Shown piece by piece: positions 41,912-55,512 of a DNA stretch of 64,000 nucleotides (positions are counted from its first letter, which is position 1; every line of letters begins with the position of its first letter). Position numbers and translations under genes: made by a program. The DNA lies in the NCBI GenBank assembly GCA_038503035.1, contig JAVSML010024243.1, positions 128,647 to 192,646 on the forward strand, in the 5' to 3' direction. The notes beneath the pieces were generated by a model. It was not told where the DNA came from. It worked only from the letters and a program-made list of their open reading frames with translations, and made no database searches. The stretch comes from Crocodylus rhombifer. Lineage: Eukaryota; Chordata; Crocodylia; Crocodylidae.

Positions 41912-43599
41912 GTATAGTACCAACTCGTTGGTCTCACTTAAAAGGGAACATGAATTAACTTACACATATTTGAATATATGTGTTCCTTGACTTAATCCTG
42001 CTTCATTATGATCGAGTTTTATAAAAATCTTTCTCAAAATTAGGAAAATCAGCCAAATAACTGGGACAATTTGCCTTTTTGAAAGGAAACTAGAGAAATA
42101 CTACTGAACTCCCTAAAATAAAAAGACTAGTAGGTTTACCAGTGCTGTGTGCCTTTTTGTTCATCCGGTTTGTTTGTGGAGGGGGTGTTTGGTGTCCAGG
42201 TGTAATTTTTGCTTTTGTCTTCCATTGACTAGGTGATTTTAGATAAGGTCAATATTATTATATGGGGACATATCAAGTTTTGAATAGGCATCTCTTGAGA
42301 AATATAGATCTTAATAAATTGTGACACTTGAAAATTGACACCAAGCAGAATTAGTGGATACTTTTGAACATATGGGGCCAGATTTTTAAAGGTTATTAAA
42401 TATTTTACTTGAAAAATACCTAATTACATGAGAAATATCATCAAAGTAGTCATCATTATGTAACCAAACTTTAATAATAAAAAAATTGTTTCCATGATAG
42501 TGCTTATCCAAATGAAAATTAAACATGACCCAGGAAATAATACTAGTGCCCTGCAGAACTCTTGTATACCAGGCTAAATACAGCATGTGCTAAATGTTTT
42601 ATTTTAATTTATCTATTAGATATTTATTACTTATGTAATTTTAGTCAATCAGAAATATTACTATAATTCAATTTTATAATTAATTACATTGTTCTTGTGA
42701 TATTTGTAAACTGCTAACTTCTAACAGCTATTTCCTAACAGCAGCTATATTACCCAAGACATGAACACACAATACTTTACAATAAATAAAGAAAAGAAAG
42801 TAGGTATTATCCCATAAAAATTATAAGAATTATAAAGACTTAGGTCCAACAATACCCTCCCTTTTGAAAAAGCTTATTGATCTTGGGGTTTTTTTATAAT
42901 GACTTCAGCTCTCAAGAATTTTCTATCAGGAAGCAAAGATTTTAAATCTTAATTAAGGAGATCTAAAGTTTTATTTTTATTCTGTGAGCAGAAGTTTGGA
43001 TGCATATGAGCTAAAAAATAAAAGGAGGGGAGGGGAAGAAATCATACTTTTTAAAATTTAAGTGCAGCCACATGTGAGCTTGTGTGGCTTATCACACTTG
43101 TAATACTATCATTATCCTGCTATTAACCATGTTATTTGAAAAAGCTTTACCTGATTACCAGCTGGCATTCTGGCTTCCCTCTTTGAAGTGTGAAATCTGT
43201 TCCAGCAGAACAGGAGATCCTAGGTAAAGGCATAATAAAGCGATTTAAGGTCCAACATATTTATCTGAAATACTTCAACTGTGATTATGGGGAGATGCTG
43301 TTTATATTTTAAAGTAATATTGTAAATTGTTAAACCTAATAATTGCTCTTCATGTCAGGGTAGACTATAATAAAATCTGGAAAGTTGAAGGCATAGTTGA
43401 ATCTAGCACTGGTTTACCTACTCTATATTGGCTCTATCACCACTTATTGCTGAAGAAATTAATTTCTGTTCCAAGTTCACTTGCATTTTAGGCTTTGGAC
43501 TCAAGATGAAGTTTTTGGATTAGGATTTGAATTCTGTGCAACAGATCTTGTAAGAACATTACATAAGTTTAGCTAAAGATATTGGAAATGTCAAGTGAA
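41912..43599. other. AT-rich DNA, no gene seen
   Basis: No ORF above 66 codons; no repeat recognised. Confidence 0.5.
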
Positions 43600-44160
43600 C
43601 TTCTGTTCACTATTTTCTTCTTCAATTCAAAACCAGGAGTAAAATAAACCAGTGAAATAATGCACTGTCAACTGTCACTGTATGACTGTCAGTAAGGGCT
43701 GCTATTTTGAAGTGTGTGACACTGAATACACGAGACACTGCAAGCGCTTTAATTACAACAGCTCCTGAGAGCCTCCACAGCACATGTAAAGATGCCCTAA
43801 GAAACCACTTATTTAGGATTTAGAGTTCAGATTTCTTGATCGCCAAATGCATCTACTCCATATCAACATGAGCGTTCTGTCACAAAATGGAGAAAATGAA
43901 AGGCTCTTAGTTTAAAACTTGAAGCCGTATCAACGTATGCAAAGAACGAACGTGGTAAACAAAAATCAGAAGCACATCTAGTGCATTTCTATCCAGCACG
44001 GCATTTTATATCTTGAGGAAAGTTGCAAATTGTCACAATAGACTGCAGAGTTCTGCCATGCTGCCAAGAGCAAATCAATATGACCTCTGTCAGAAAACAG
44101 CTGGAGAGAATTGTAATCAATCTGATTTGATATCAACTCAGTAATATGACAGACCTGAAA
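43600..44160. promoter_or_regulatory. Candidate conserved non-coding element
   Basis: About 560 bp of non-repetitive sequence. Between 43730 and 44000 I count nine CpGs (for example acacgagac, caagcgcttt, gatcgccaaa, gccgtatcaacgta, gaacgaacgtgg, gcacggca), clearly more than in flanking AT-rich DNA, and no open frame. Homeodomain- and SOX-like words (ttaattac, attgtca, aatcaatctga) are present. Retained CpGs plus lack of coding frames are typical of developmental enhancers; this is an inference, since conservation cannot be seen here. Confidence 0.35.
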
Positions 44161-47100
44161 TAGCTTGGGGGGTTTTTTCCCTTTAAACCAGGCTTAATGT
44201 ATTTGTCACATGAATGATAATGCAAACTGATATCATGACCTCAAATAACTCTTTCAAGGGTATAATGTTTTGAAAGACACCTTAAAATTACAATTATATG
44301 TTGAATGGGCTAAATTTGCAGTTTTTTCAGTTTTTGTTACTCTTTATGCAAATATGTTTTGCCATTTTCTGTTCCTATTGCAATCTTTTCAGAAGATTGA
44401 GCTATCAGTATTGTAGTGCTTCATAGTCTGTGAAATATAGTAGCCTAGCTTACTGCCTAGATCTTTCAGAATTTTGTATGTTGACTAGTAAGTTACACCA
44501 CCTCTTTCCCAAGGTTTAATAAGACTATAAAGGAGGAGGAAAACAGAGTGGCCACCCAGTCAAAAGACAGAATGTGGATGCAGGACAGAGATGCATAGCA
44601 TATAATTCTAATGCACAGTGTATATCAGACAATAAAATGTTGACACCTCATTCTTCTGCCAGAGTTTGTAATGAGAACAGAGCAGAGCACACAATGTAAT
44701 GTGTGTTCCTTAATGTGATGCAATGTACGACAGTTTTGCCCATTCTCATTACAGCCTTAAAATTACACTTTGAGCCTCATAAAAAGGACATGCAGAAGGG
44801 AAATATCAAGAAATGCTTCTATGTACATATCATACTTTTTAGTTGTAGTCTGAAATATAAGGCTCTAAACGATAAACCTGAAGTACCTGAAAACAGAAAT
44901 CACCAAAATACGCTATTTAAAATTTTCTCGGAGCAACAGATAGGAGACCTTGTGGTTGTTTAGAAGGACACAAAACAATTCCTTTCGGGTCTTGCATCTA
45001 GAAAAAGTATAACTGAGAGCAGAATTTGGGTCCTAGAATCTAGAATTCTATTGTATCATTTTAATGAGTATTAATGCAGATGTTCAATGCTGCCTGAAAT
45101 ATAAGTAGAGTTAACTATTGGAGGGCTGATGAAAGCATGGAATAGAGAAATGGAACAATTATACTAAACCTTGAAGAAAAGTTTTTTAATTTATTAAATT
45201 CAGAAAATTCAATTGTATTTTAAAAAACAAAAACAAAAAAGGGAAATTGTGAAGGAGTCAACTCCCCTTCTAATATTTTTTTCTAAACAAAATGATTTGG
45301 CCTTTTACTTAAAAAAAAATTAAACTTAAATTTTAGGTTTAATTCAAAATGGAAAAAAAAAAAGTTTTAAGACTAGCCTGACAACAACATGCACATTTTT
45401 ATTTTGGGTAAAATGAAACGTTTTTGTTCAACTGAAATTTTGGGGTGATTTTGCTGACAATACGGAAAATTATATTTTGAGTTGAAACTATTTCTTCCTT
45501 CCATTTTGCTTACTAAAACAAAATATTCCATCATTAGCACAGCACTAATATAAAGCCCACTGAAGAAAGGCCTACTTGGAAGATATTAACTCAATTGCAT
45601 AATTCTCTGTCCAGTATTTCGGTCTTAGAAGGGCATTGTCCACACCCAGTTGGCAACCTTATTTTATTCTATTTAATAGAATTTTAGGACGTACCTTGTG
45701 ACCTTTAATTACAAAGGTATAATAGCAGAGCAGAACTGAGCAGTGTAGAGTTTCCCAATCCTGGGGAGAGAGTGTGCTGTTTATCATAAAATCTTGTCTA
45801 TGGTTTCTTTTATGGGGCCCTATGTTTCTCTGGTTATTCAGGTGTAACCTCTGTGTGTATACAGATGCGCGTGTGTGTAAGTGTATAATAAACATGCAAA
45901 TACTAAACCTTACATAAACATCCCTTTTTTAATCTTGTTTGAATCCTTTTTGTTATATGAACTATCCAATCTCTTTTTAAACATTTCTTATACAATTCCA
46001 CAAAAGAATTATACACTTAATTATTTGAAGAACTTTCCACTTCTATACAATTTGAGTAACTTTTCCTGTTTATGTTTTCCAGTCTCTTTACACTTCCTCC
46101 GAGTCTTAAATGGACCTTGCTTAGGTTCATTCTTAGCAACTGCCATATCATGCAAATTTAAATTTTATCCACTTACCTTACTATGAACATGCAAACATTA
46201 TGGGAACCTTGCTAAGGTCAGCATTTTTGTCTACGTAAGCAAAGTTAATAAGCACCTGCCTAAAAGATTTTTGTTTTTGTGAGCCTTAATCCAACAATCT
46301 GTTATGAATGATGTCTCATTTTGGCAATTCAAATGAACTAAGTGATGTTACATCAGTACTGTTTTTCCTTTTCTATGCCCACAGACTTAGAACTTCCTAC
46401 AAACCAAAAGAAGTGATGGATGCCTATGTGGAAAATAAACCTATCCAGATCTATTGCATTTAATGCAAAGAAAGTATTGAAGTAAAGGGTAAACACAATG
46501 TTTTATGGATGCATGTTTTTCTGCATCCATCCACTCTAAAGTTGTCCTTCCTCTGAAATATCTAGTGCTGACTGATGACAGAGACCTGTTACTGAACACA
46601 GTGGACAAGAGTTCTGGTCCAGTAGTGCAGTTTTTATGGACCTAGCAAGTTTGACCCTCATTGAACTAACCCCAGCTAAAAAAGGTCTAGTTTCTTCTGT
46701 GCCATTTTCAGCTATGTACTTGGTGCAAAGGCACAGGACTGGTTCAGAATCGATCCCTTAGTCTGCTGTTAGTGGGTATATTTAACTCACTAATGGAATG
46801 GAGGTGGAAGCCCAATTATTTGCTAAATTGTACCTACTTACAGGTAAATTAGACCACTTCAAACAAAGGTATAAAGATTGCTGCATAAATATTGCCAGAT
46901 GGGGCTTCTTGAGAGAGCAACTTTATCTTCTAATAGAAAAAATGTGGGTGTTTCACATAAATACAACAGATGATTTAGGTAAGTGCAATAAAATTGGGAG
47001 AGCCATATAGTTTAGATCTTTTCTAGGTGTATGTTCTGTGTTTTTGTTTACTTTATCCCATTACTAAAATAAACTATCTGCTTTGTAAACGTAAGGGTTA

Positions 47101-47770
47101 GAGTCCTATTTGTTTCTATATGGGAAATAACACCTTCTATTCCCTGATACTAGTGGCTGTTAAGTTTTACTTCTTCAGAGTGATTTTAGTAACATCTTTA
47201 TAAGTGTATTCTCCCTAGGCTATTGGAAATACTGTAGAGCTGTCACATCTCCTGCTGATTCTTCTACCTGCAGCTGCCCATGCTCCATACTTAGACACTT
47301 TTTTGGCAATGGCTGTCATACAGGATTTAATACACACTCTTATGAGACAAGATTTGAGGCTTTCGGGGACCTCCAGCTGTTAGTTGTATTGATAATATCC
47401 CTCCCAGAAGCAGATTTTGCAATGTAGTATATTTACCTTGGCAGGAAGGGACACAGTCCCCTGGAGCTTGCTTATCTGTGATCAGATGAAGCAAAAAAGG
47501 TCTACAACCTAGCTAAATTTAATTGTCACAGATGTAAGACATTTCTATCATCAAGAGTTTAGGGGTTTTTAAAAGAACTAATTCTGACAACCGCACGAAC
47601 TGAAAAACTGTTAAGAGGCACACTGTTTCTGTTAAATCTCTGCACTGCAAGATGAGTTGTCAGGGGAGGCTACTAGAATTAGCAAAACATCATTACCCCC
47701 AAAGAAGTGACATACGGGTTTTAAGAGTTGAAATGGAAATTATTGTTATGTGATAAAACTCTGGAGCACT
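44161..47770. other. AT-rich DNA, no gene supported; possible worn MITE at 45190-45560
   Basis: 45190-45560 has foldback-type AAAATTT words and ends 'attagcacagcactaata', whose complement resembles the gggctgtgc-type terminus at 25000. Elsewhere, ORFs at 44703-44963 (86 codons), 45881-46186 (101 codons) and 46798-47010 (70 codons) are AT-rich without recognisable domains. Confidence 0.4.
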
Positions 47771-48170
47771 TTGGTCCAAAGTACACCGTTCCCAGGTGCA
47801 GTATCTACATGTGCACCTGGAATGGCAGCACTTTGAGCTGAGAGAGAGCAGATACAGGCTGGCAGCAGGCTTGGGTGGGGCACGGTGGGGTGGTCAGCTA
47901 CCGGCTCTGGGTGGTAGCATTGGAAGTGGAGGAGCTGATTGGGGCATGAGAGTGCCAAAAGTGAAGAGCTGTGTAGCTAGGTACCAGGCAGTCCCTGTAT
48001 GTTAGCACCCTTGTGCCCCAGCCAGCCCCGATCACTGTCTACACATGCATTTCAGCAAAGTTACTTACTCCGCTGTAAGATGTACTGTCCCCAACTGCAC
48101 TATCTCACTGCAGAATTAATCAGTTTAATTAGAGCTAGTTAGTGTACTCAGTAAAGCGTGTGTGGTTTCA
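47771..48170. mobile_element. MITE with GC-rich core (gtctacacatgc type)
   Basis: The left part contains a perfect 9-bp inverted pair, ccaggtgca / tgcacctgg (47793-47821 region). The right part has 'tgtctacacatgcatttc', followed by 'ttacttactccgctgtaag', the same motif class as the element at 2255. The core is GC-rich and gives chance ORFs (47746-47958, 47796-48005). Confidence 0.5.
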
Positions 48171-49504
48171 ATTCCATTTAGGAAAACCAAGCTAAGGTGG
48201 AGACAGAGATTTGGATAGCAGTAGCAAATATAACTTCAGATATTTTACTAGTGAAATGGAACAAGACTACACAATCAGGTCCTGGAAAAAAAAATTCCTG
48301 ACCTTAAACTTACACACAGAACCACAGCCCCTATACACTCCATGAGTTTTCAGGTTGCCTTTTTCCAGTGTGAAGGAAGAATATTTTTTCCTTGCAAAAT
48401 TCCCTGAGAACAGCCATGGAATCTTCCATTCATTATCTGTCTCTGTTTTCTTTGCATTTATGTCAGTTACTTCTGGTCAGAAGGGAAGTCTATGAGAACA
48501 TTATCTGAGAGATGAGTGTTCTGAGAACAAAATGTGTAATTCTAAAATCCCTCAATTCTTTTTCTCATCTAAGTAAATTGTGCAGGTGTTCAAAACATGT
48601 TATCCAGGCCTAACTGGTGACTAAATATAGTACTCCAGGAATGAGCATAAATATGTGTAGAATCCTTCCTCAGTTGGATGTGTCATTGTTAATTTTGATG
48701 AAAGCGTGAGTCCCCTAAGGGGTTATTTACTTTCAATACCAAAAATGAAACATCACTTGCAGTAAGTTGTGCAGAAGGTCTTTCACCTTTCCTACATGAG
48801 GAATAAAATAATTCACTGCTACTTTAATCATCATCACTGGCATAGGCTTTTTACTGAGGTGAATGACACGGGTCATACCTCTTAAAGCTGTTGCAAAATG
48901 TGGTAATTTACGCATCAGTCAGTCAGTTTACATCTTTGATGCTATATTCACAACCTTTGTTTTGTTTTTTTTTCTTTAAAAAAAAAAAACAAAAACCTGG
49001 TATTCTGGATACTATACAGATTATATACCAGCTGACTGGTGAAAAGTTTTTGTTCTCTGGTAACTATATACCCACTCTTATTTAAAGATTGCTAAATTAA
49101 TATAGCTTCATTTTTAACATACTATGAAAAGGAGGCATATAGATGGTTATCCCACAGCAAATAAAATGTGGTGAGTTCCTGCTCCTTTTTATCTAAAGGT
49201 AATTTGTACGTTTGTCCATAGGTGGAGTCCATGTTTTTCAGTAACTTTATTCAGAGAAATATGTGCATTAAGAAAGTGAAAATTTTATAAGATGTGTAAA
49301 TGCTTTAACAGAACTAATCGACATGACCTAACACCAAGCTATTAATAGGAATATTTCTACAGATGCAGTGGACTTTGCATCTGGCCCAAAATGAGCTGAT
49401 TTAGGGAGACAAAATTAATATATATTAAGTTATCCAAGAGCAATGTTAAATGTATCGTAACTCTGCCAGAGCTTCCATGATTACTGACTTTGCAATACCC
49501 TAAT
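48171..49504. other. AT-rich DNA, no gene seen
   Basis: A T-run followed by an A-run at 48962-48990; otherwise unremarkable. Confidence 0.5.
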
Positions 49505-49860
49505 GAAGTGGTATACAACCTTTTGAACCCTGTGGGCTGGCTGGCTGGCCTGGAAATGGTAGGCAATATGTGGGACCAGTCTGAGGCCAGATACCGCCTG
49601 CTAGCATGATCCTACTCCATGGCACAATATGGTATATAGAGCCATGTCATTTAACCTGCGGGGCTCTCTGTGGGTCTAGAAATGTGATTTCAGGGAATGG
49701 TATCAATGTTAACTACCACAGCTCTGGAAGCAATGAATGTTGTACTGCTCCCCCACCAATACATTTTCAGATGTGTGGGGACCCCATAGATGACATACTC
49801 CATGGGCTGACTCCAGGTCACAGACCAGAGATTGAGCACTGCTGTTCTAGTCCATAAGAC
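49505..49860. mobile_element. hAT-like MITE
   Basis: Left end 'gtggtatacaaccttttgaa' then 'ccctgtgggctgg'; right end complement 'agtgctcaatctctggtct' then 'gtgacctgg'. This GTGGTnNNCAACCT...AGNGCTCAA layout is typical of Charlie-like hAT derivatives. The 83-codon ORF inside is chance. Target duplication not clear. Confidence 0.55.
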
Positions 49861-50924
49861 TCCATAACTTACATTGTAGAAGTGTTTTGTGAGGGGCTTT
49901 ATGGTATGTTTTCTTTTTGTTTCTTGGTTTGGTTTGATTTTTGTTTTTTATCTATGATGTTTTAAAAATAAATCAAAATGACAATTGTTGGTACTGGGTT
50001 TATGACTCAGATACCTGGTTCTGGGTGGATCCAAGCCCATTATCTTCTCCATTTGATAACAGGAAAATTTTATTGATGCACAGTGACAGCAGATAAAATC
50101 AATGCAGGCAAGGCAAACAAAATACACCCCCTTCCCCAGTTCTCTATCTACCAGTCCTAGGGCTGTCACACGGGGAAGGTACATCTGGCCTGTATTTGAG
50201 CTTCACCCTGTGGTTATTTCTTGAATGTCAGATGTGAGCAGCCTGGAGGTCAAGGGATGAGGCTGTGTTTCCCCCCTGCCCCACCCCCGGGTGTGTGAGA
50301 CGGGCTGGTGGTATGCCCTTTGTCCATGGTCACCTCAGGTTCCCCCCTCAGGAACCCTTTACTGCTCTGAAATCCTTCCTTTTGTATTCTTTTCCTCCTC
50401 TGATGCCTCTTCATCTCCAGGCATCATTGATTAGTCTCCCTGTACTTGTTATTCTGTCCTGTCAGCACATTCATTTGTTCCAACAAACCTATCACATGGA
50501 CACACTGATAAATTTGGTAATTTATCAGTGTCTTAATTTGATCTGCCTACCAAAATCAGAAATTGCAAGGCCTCTGCATCTGGTCACTATGACCTGCCTC
50601 CACCTTCTCTTGTTATGGAACACTGTTCAAATTTCCCATCCTGTTTATGCCTGCTCCAGACACACTGGACCTTGAAGGAAGCTTTGTCACAAACAGGCTA
50701 TTTGAAACCAATTAACCCTTGCCATTCCCCTATATCATTGTTCTAATGCAATATCTACTTTACTTTACCTACATACAAGTTCCTAGAAGCAAGCCTTTAA
50801 ATATCATTTTCTAGCCATCAGCAATAATGTCAAATTTTTTATTCATATCTGTGAAAAAGCTTAATAAATGACTTTATCCTGGAAAATGCCTGGGCAAACT
50901 AGAAAGGCATACATTCTTTTTCAG
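49861..50924. other. No gene supported
   Basis: AT-rich with a C-rich patch at 50265-50290. ORF 50265-50675 (136 codons) is open but of low-complexity composition, without a domain that I recognise. I do not call it. Confidence 0.35.
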
Positions 50925-51110
50925 GAGTCAGCAACATACAGTCCACAGGCTGGATCAAGTTCATGGAGCCTCTGGATCTCACCCAGGGAACCAGAGGGGT
51001 TTGGTTGCATGTTCATGGCTTCCAGTGGTAGGTGGCTTTGTCAACACCCTCTCTATGGCCAAGTAGTGAGGAGCTGCACTTGGATCAGGTGGCTGGTAGC
51101 TATTCTTATA
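50925..51110. mobile_element. hAT-like MITE fragment
   Basis: 'ggagtcagcaacatacagtc' then 'cacaggctggatcaagtt' is the same terminus type as at 15025 and 26588 (inverted). The right end was not found. Confidence 0.42.
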
Positions 51111-52194
51111 TCGCTGCTTAAGAAAGTGAATCACCTACCTATTTGTTAGAGATGAGGAAAGTCATTTTATTCTTTCAGGAATAAAGTTATTTTTCCTTTT
51201 TTTGTAGTAAGATGAGGCATTTTTGTGTACAGTTATACTGCAAGTTATACTTCTCCCCCTCAAAAATAAAAAAAGAAGAAATAAAATTCCCCACTTCTAC
51301 ATGGAAGGCAGTGTGACACTGTGCGTAAACAGTGGTATGGGTCTTGGAATAAGGTTGTAAACCTGGCTTTTCCCTTGCCACCTGGATTATGTGGACAAAT
51401 CACTTTGCCTCCCTGACCAGGTACAGATATTACACTCTTACTGGTATAAATGATTGGAAACCAGTCTATACCTATAACAGAATGGAAATTAGTCTATACT
51501 TCTAACAAGAGCAGAAGTTTGGCGCACACAGTGGTTTTAAAAGTAGCAGTTCCCAGTTTAAGATTTTTACCCGTCCCCCCCACCACCAAAGGGTGAATAT
51601 GTGTTCTGTTCATTATGTATCTAAAGCACACCACTTACAGAAAACCATGTAACAGATCAATTTCACCTCAGGCTTTTTAAATGTTAGCACCTAGCCACAG
51701 TGCCTCAGTTTTCCCATTTGTAAATAAACTCTTTTGTAAAGCTCTGCATTCTGCTGATAAAAAGTGATGGATTAGAACTAAGCATTATTTGATTTCAGTT
51801 GATTACTTCACTGCTAAACTAATTCCTGCCCTTGGTTGCCTCATTTAGCAGGGTTTGGCTTCAGCAGGAAACAGTGCTATATGTTGTACAAAATAAATCT
51901 TACTTTCTCTTGTATTAGGGATAAATTATATCTTTCATGCTTCTTATAATGAAGCAAGGCTTTTATGCCTTTTTACAAACCCTTTATTTTATGGTCATAT
52001 GCTGTTTTCTGTAAACACAATAACTAAGTATTTATACGTGTTGAGCCGAATGCTTTTCTGACTTTTTTGTTAAGACTTGCTCAACAAACTTAGCCAGAAA
52101 GGGCAAGTTTTAAATGGCTAACTTCTGTTTAACTACAGTGTGTTAATGTAATTTACTTGGGGAAAAAATAAAGAAAGCTGAAATAATTTTATTA
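51111..52194. other. AT-rich DNA, no gene seen
   Basis: Short ORFs only. Confidence 0.5.
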
Positions 52195-54060
52195 GGTCAA
52201 GGCTGTTCCATGTATAAATGGCCAGAGACCAAATGCCTGTGGGCTGTGCCAGTGGGGATTGCATATCCATGGGCCATACCAGTGAGAGTGTCTCTATGGC
52301 TGCACCATGCCTTGCTGCTATAGCGCACTGCCTCAGCATGCTGAGGACAATAGGAATGAGGCAAGGCTGCAGTGGTGGATTGGACTGGACCCGGGCACTG
52401 TCCCAGTAAGTAGGGACTGCTCAGGAGGGGTGGGTGCCCCCCCCCCCACAGCCCTCCCTTGCAACAATGGCAGTGGTGGGGCACATGCAGGAAGGACCCA
52501 GCCCAGTCTGAGGGTGTGAGGCTTCTGCCTACAGTCCTGAAAGCCCTGGGTGATGGCAGGAGCTGGCCCAGTTCTGGCCAAGTGTGTGTGGGCCAGGCTG
52601 GTCTGGTGCCATGTGCAGCCACCAGTCTGAGGTGGCCCATGCCACCAGGAGTCTCTGCCAGGAGCAGGCATCAGTGCCTGGATGTCTACTGCTGTTGTGG
52701 GGGTTTGGCAGGGGACCCAACCCTTCTGAGCAGTCCTCCCCNNNNNNNNNNGGGGGGGGTGATGGGCTGGGGAGAAGGGTGTAGGTGGCAGCAGGGGTGT
52801 CTGTGAGAGAGAAGGGAGTTGGGTGAGGTAGCACTTTGGGTAGGACGGTCTGCCAGAGCTGGGCTTTGAGCCCCACCTGCTCCCTTAGAGTAGTCTGTGC
52901 AGGGGGAGGCTGGCCAGGAAGGGGAAGGACTTGCCCAGTCCAGTGTCTGAGTCCCAGGAACAGCATGGGAATCACTGGGTCCTGGGCACAGGCACAGGGA
53001 GCAGAACAGCAAGGGCTGACACTGCTCAGAGCCACAATGGAGCCAGTGGGACAGATGAAGCTGGACTCATGTCCTGGTGCTGGGATGGAGCTGCTTCTAG
53101 GAGGGGGCTAGTGGGGGGATGCATGGGCTGCGGGTCAGGAGTAAGGGGCATTGTCAAGTCTCTGGGTTGGGAGTAAGGGGCAGGGCACTGGCATATCAAT
53201 GCTGCATAGCTCCCCATATCCTGGTAAGCAAAGGGGGCAAGGGTAGTTCTGAATTTTCTATGAGGTGGCTGACCTAGCCATTTGGGGCCAGGAGGACATG
53301 CTTCAACAGTTTGAAGCAGGCCACTGCATGAAGCATATCTGAGCAGTAGCTACCTAGATGGCAGTGGGGACACTAGAAGACATGACAGCAGTGCTGCCCG
53401 AAGGCTAACTGTTCAGTCATGGCCCACTGGCCCATGGCCGAGAGGTGCAGGTGGCTCTACTGCAGTGCCTGTACCAGAGCCCGGGTGGCCGTGCAGTCCC
53501 CATCTGGGTCTGGCAGGCACACAGCCATGGGGCTGCAGGTCCAAGGGAGTGGATGCTGTCGCAGGTGCCAGGAGGTCAGCCAGGCAGCAGCCCCCACTGC
53601 CAGACTGCTGCAGTGGGTAGAAGGTGCAGGGTCCATTCTAGGTCAGGGCTGCTCCAGCAGTCCAGCTGGCACAAGGGACTAGTGTCCCCAGGTACCAACT
53701 TGTGGGGCCTCAGAAGCTTCTTGAGGGCAAGTCGCCTGAGCTGCTCACCAGGGTAGCTTTTTTATACTGCTGGAGTGCTGGCCCCAGCCTCTACCTACCC
53801 TTACTTGTGCTGACCCCAGCCTCTAGCTGCCCCTGGCTGTAGTTCTGGGAGAAGCTCGGCCGGTTCAGTGCGCCCCAAGTAGCACAATTTGACCTACACC
53901 AAACTGCATGTTGAGGCGTGTGCGCTGAGGCACAAACCTCCAAACAAATTTGTGCCACCACTGTATAAGTTGACGTAAGCTCATGTGCCTGCACGTGTGG
54001 ACACGCCTTCACAGGCTACACATAGCACACAGGCTAGCAGCTGAACCCCCCTCCATTAGG
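52195..54060. repeat. 1.9 kb GC-rich, CpG-poor block, possibly the core of a large foldback element
   Basis: Composition switches sharply at about 52195 and again at about 54060. Much of the block is made of CTGG/CCAG/CAG-rich words on both strands, producing many overlapping chance ORFs (up to 168 codons) without domains. The right margin (53870-54020) looks like a MITE arm: 'gcacgtgtggacacgcc' and an 8-bp hairpin, ggcacaaa (53929-53936) / tttgtgcc (53949-53956). The left margin 'aaggctgttccatgtataa' is not clearly its mirror. By analogy with 11640-12620 it may be a foldback element with a long GC-rich core. Confidence 0.45.
52742..52751. other. Assembly gap (10 N) between a C-run and a G-run
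   Basis: Left flank 'cctcccc', right flank 'ggggggggt'. The missing DNA is probably a difficult G/C homopolymer or hairpin. Confidence 0.98.
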
Positions 54061-55512
54061 TCATGGGTTCACTACTAATCTTAAACTAGTATGGGACACT
54101 TTTTATCCTTTTTATCAGTATATTAAATACAATATTATGAAGAAAAATCTTTCTATTTTACATAAAGTCTCTTATTGTGTGAGACTCTTGGTGGGCATAA
54201 CCCTAATGTATTTCTAATTTTGTTTTCTGGTTAAAGATATTATATTGAAAAAAAGAGCTTTTAGAATGTGTAATTGGGTACATGATTGTGCATGTATGTG
54301 TAGAGGAGAAAACAATCATTACTGTATTGATGTGAAATAATAAAATGGAAATAATAATGATTCTAGATAGTGAAAGTTATCATTACTTGAAAAATTCTGT
54401 CACCAAGCATAATTTTCCCTTAAGTCTGCTTCTAGTGAAGACAATAGAAGTTTCTTTACTGAATTCAAGAAGTCAAGATTCTGTTCTATTGGCTTCCTGA
54501 ATGCTAACAAGTGAAGTCTTCTGCTTACTCATCAAGTCTCTGTACAAACATAATTAAATATGGCTTTCAATATAAGTAGTGAACATAATTTTAAATTTTC
54601 TGTTATCATGTTTTAGAATAGCATAGAAATATAAACAAGGCACAGAAGAAATAACAGCTTACTTAGGTATTAATAGTGAACCTTGAAAGTTTGAGACATG
54701 GATGAATTAAAATATATTCAGATAATTATGTTTAAACTTGTGGGTTAGTTATAGTGGTGTTAATTTCCAAAATAATGGAAAGAACAAGCAAATAAATGTT
54801 TCAGTTTGTGCATCCACAGTGATAAACCTGGTAGACATGATAAATCCGACTTATTCGTTTTCTAAACTTATATTTAGTAAACATAAATAAATGCAACCCA
54901 TCTGATTTTAGTTAAGGTACCAAATCAAAACAATATTCAAGGTACTGGTTTTCTTCTAAAAGGCCCTTTACTAATTTGCAGAATATTTTTTATGTACGAT
55001 AGTACACTAAGTATTCTATTTGACAATATGCAGTTCTTTGTGTCTATTAAATTAATCAATACAGGGAATTAGAATATTATGAAAAACAAGGAAAAGATCG
55101 AGAAACCCAAAATTTCCTTGGTTTTTTTATAACCAGTGGATTATCTTTTAATCTAAATTTTATTTTTTTTATAGCAAATAGTGTGTGTAGTTATTGTAAT
55201 TTTTTTTTAAAAGAAGAATGGAAGCATATTATTTTGCTCAGTGAGTAGATTATATATTGGTGGCAAGTGCCATAATTTGTATCATAGACCTGGTATTGTG
55301 TTAGATTTCTGTTATTGATCAAGAGGTTTGAAATACATGTACAATACTGGACTAATAATCAAATCCCTCAGGATTTCCCTCAGAAAATTCGAGTAGGAAA
55401 TTTTACCTCAGTGCTACTATGCACAGTTCAGCATGCAACGCTTGTTGTTTCTGGCTTTGCAAAGAGATTTGCAGCAGCAGAAACCACATGTTCCTGCATG
55501 TCTGGATCTGGC
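54061..55512. other. AT-rich DNA, no gene seen
   Basis: Very AT-rich, short ORFs only. Confidence 0.5.

Noticed and set aside
50265..50675. 136-codon ORF as a gene
   Set aside because: Composition is Leu/Pro/Ser/His-rich without domain signature, starts in a C-rich patch, and has no supporting splice or promoter context.
52197..53035. Several ORFs of 100-168 codons as genes
   Set aside because: Stop codons are rare in this GC-rich block on all frames; some ORFs even run through the N gap. No motif seen.
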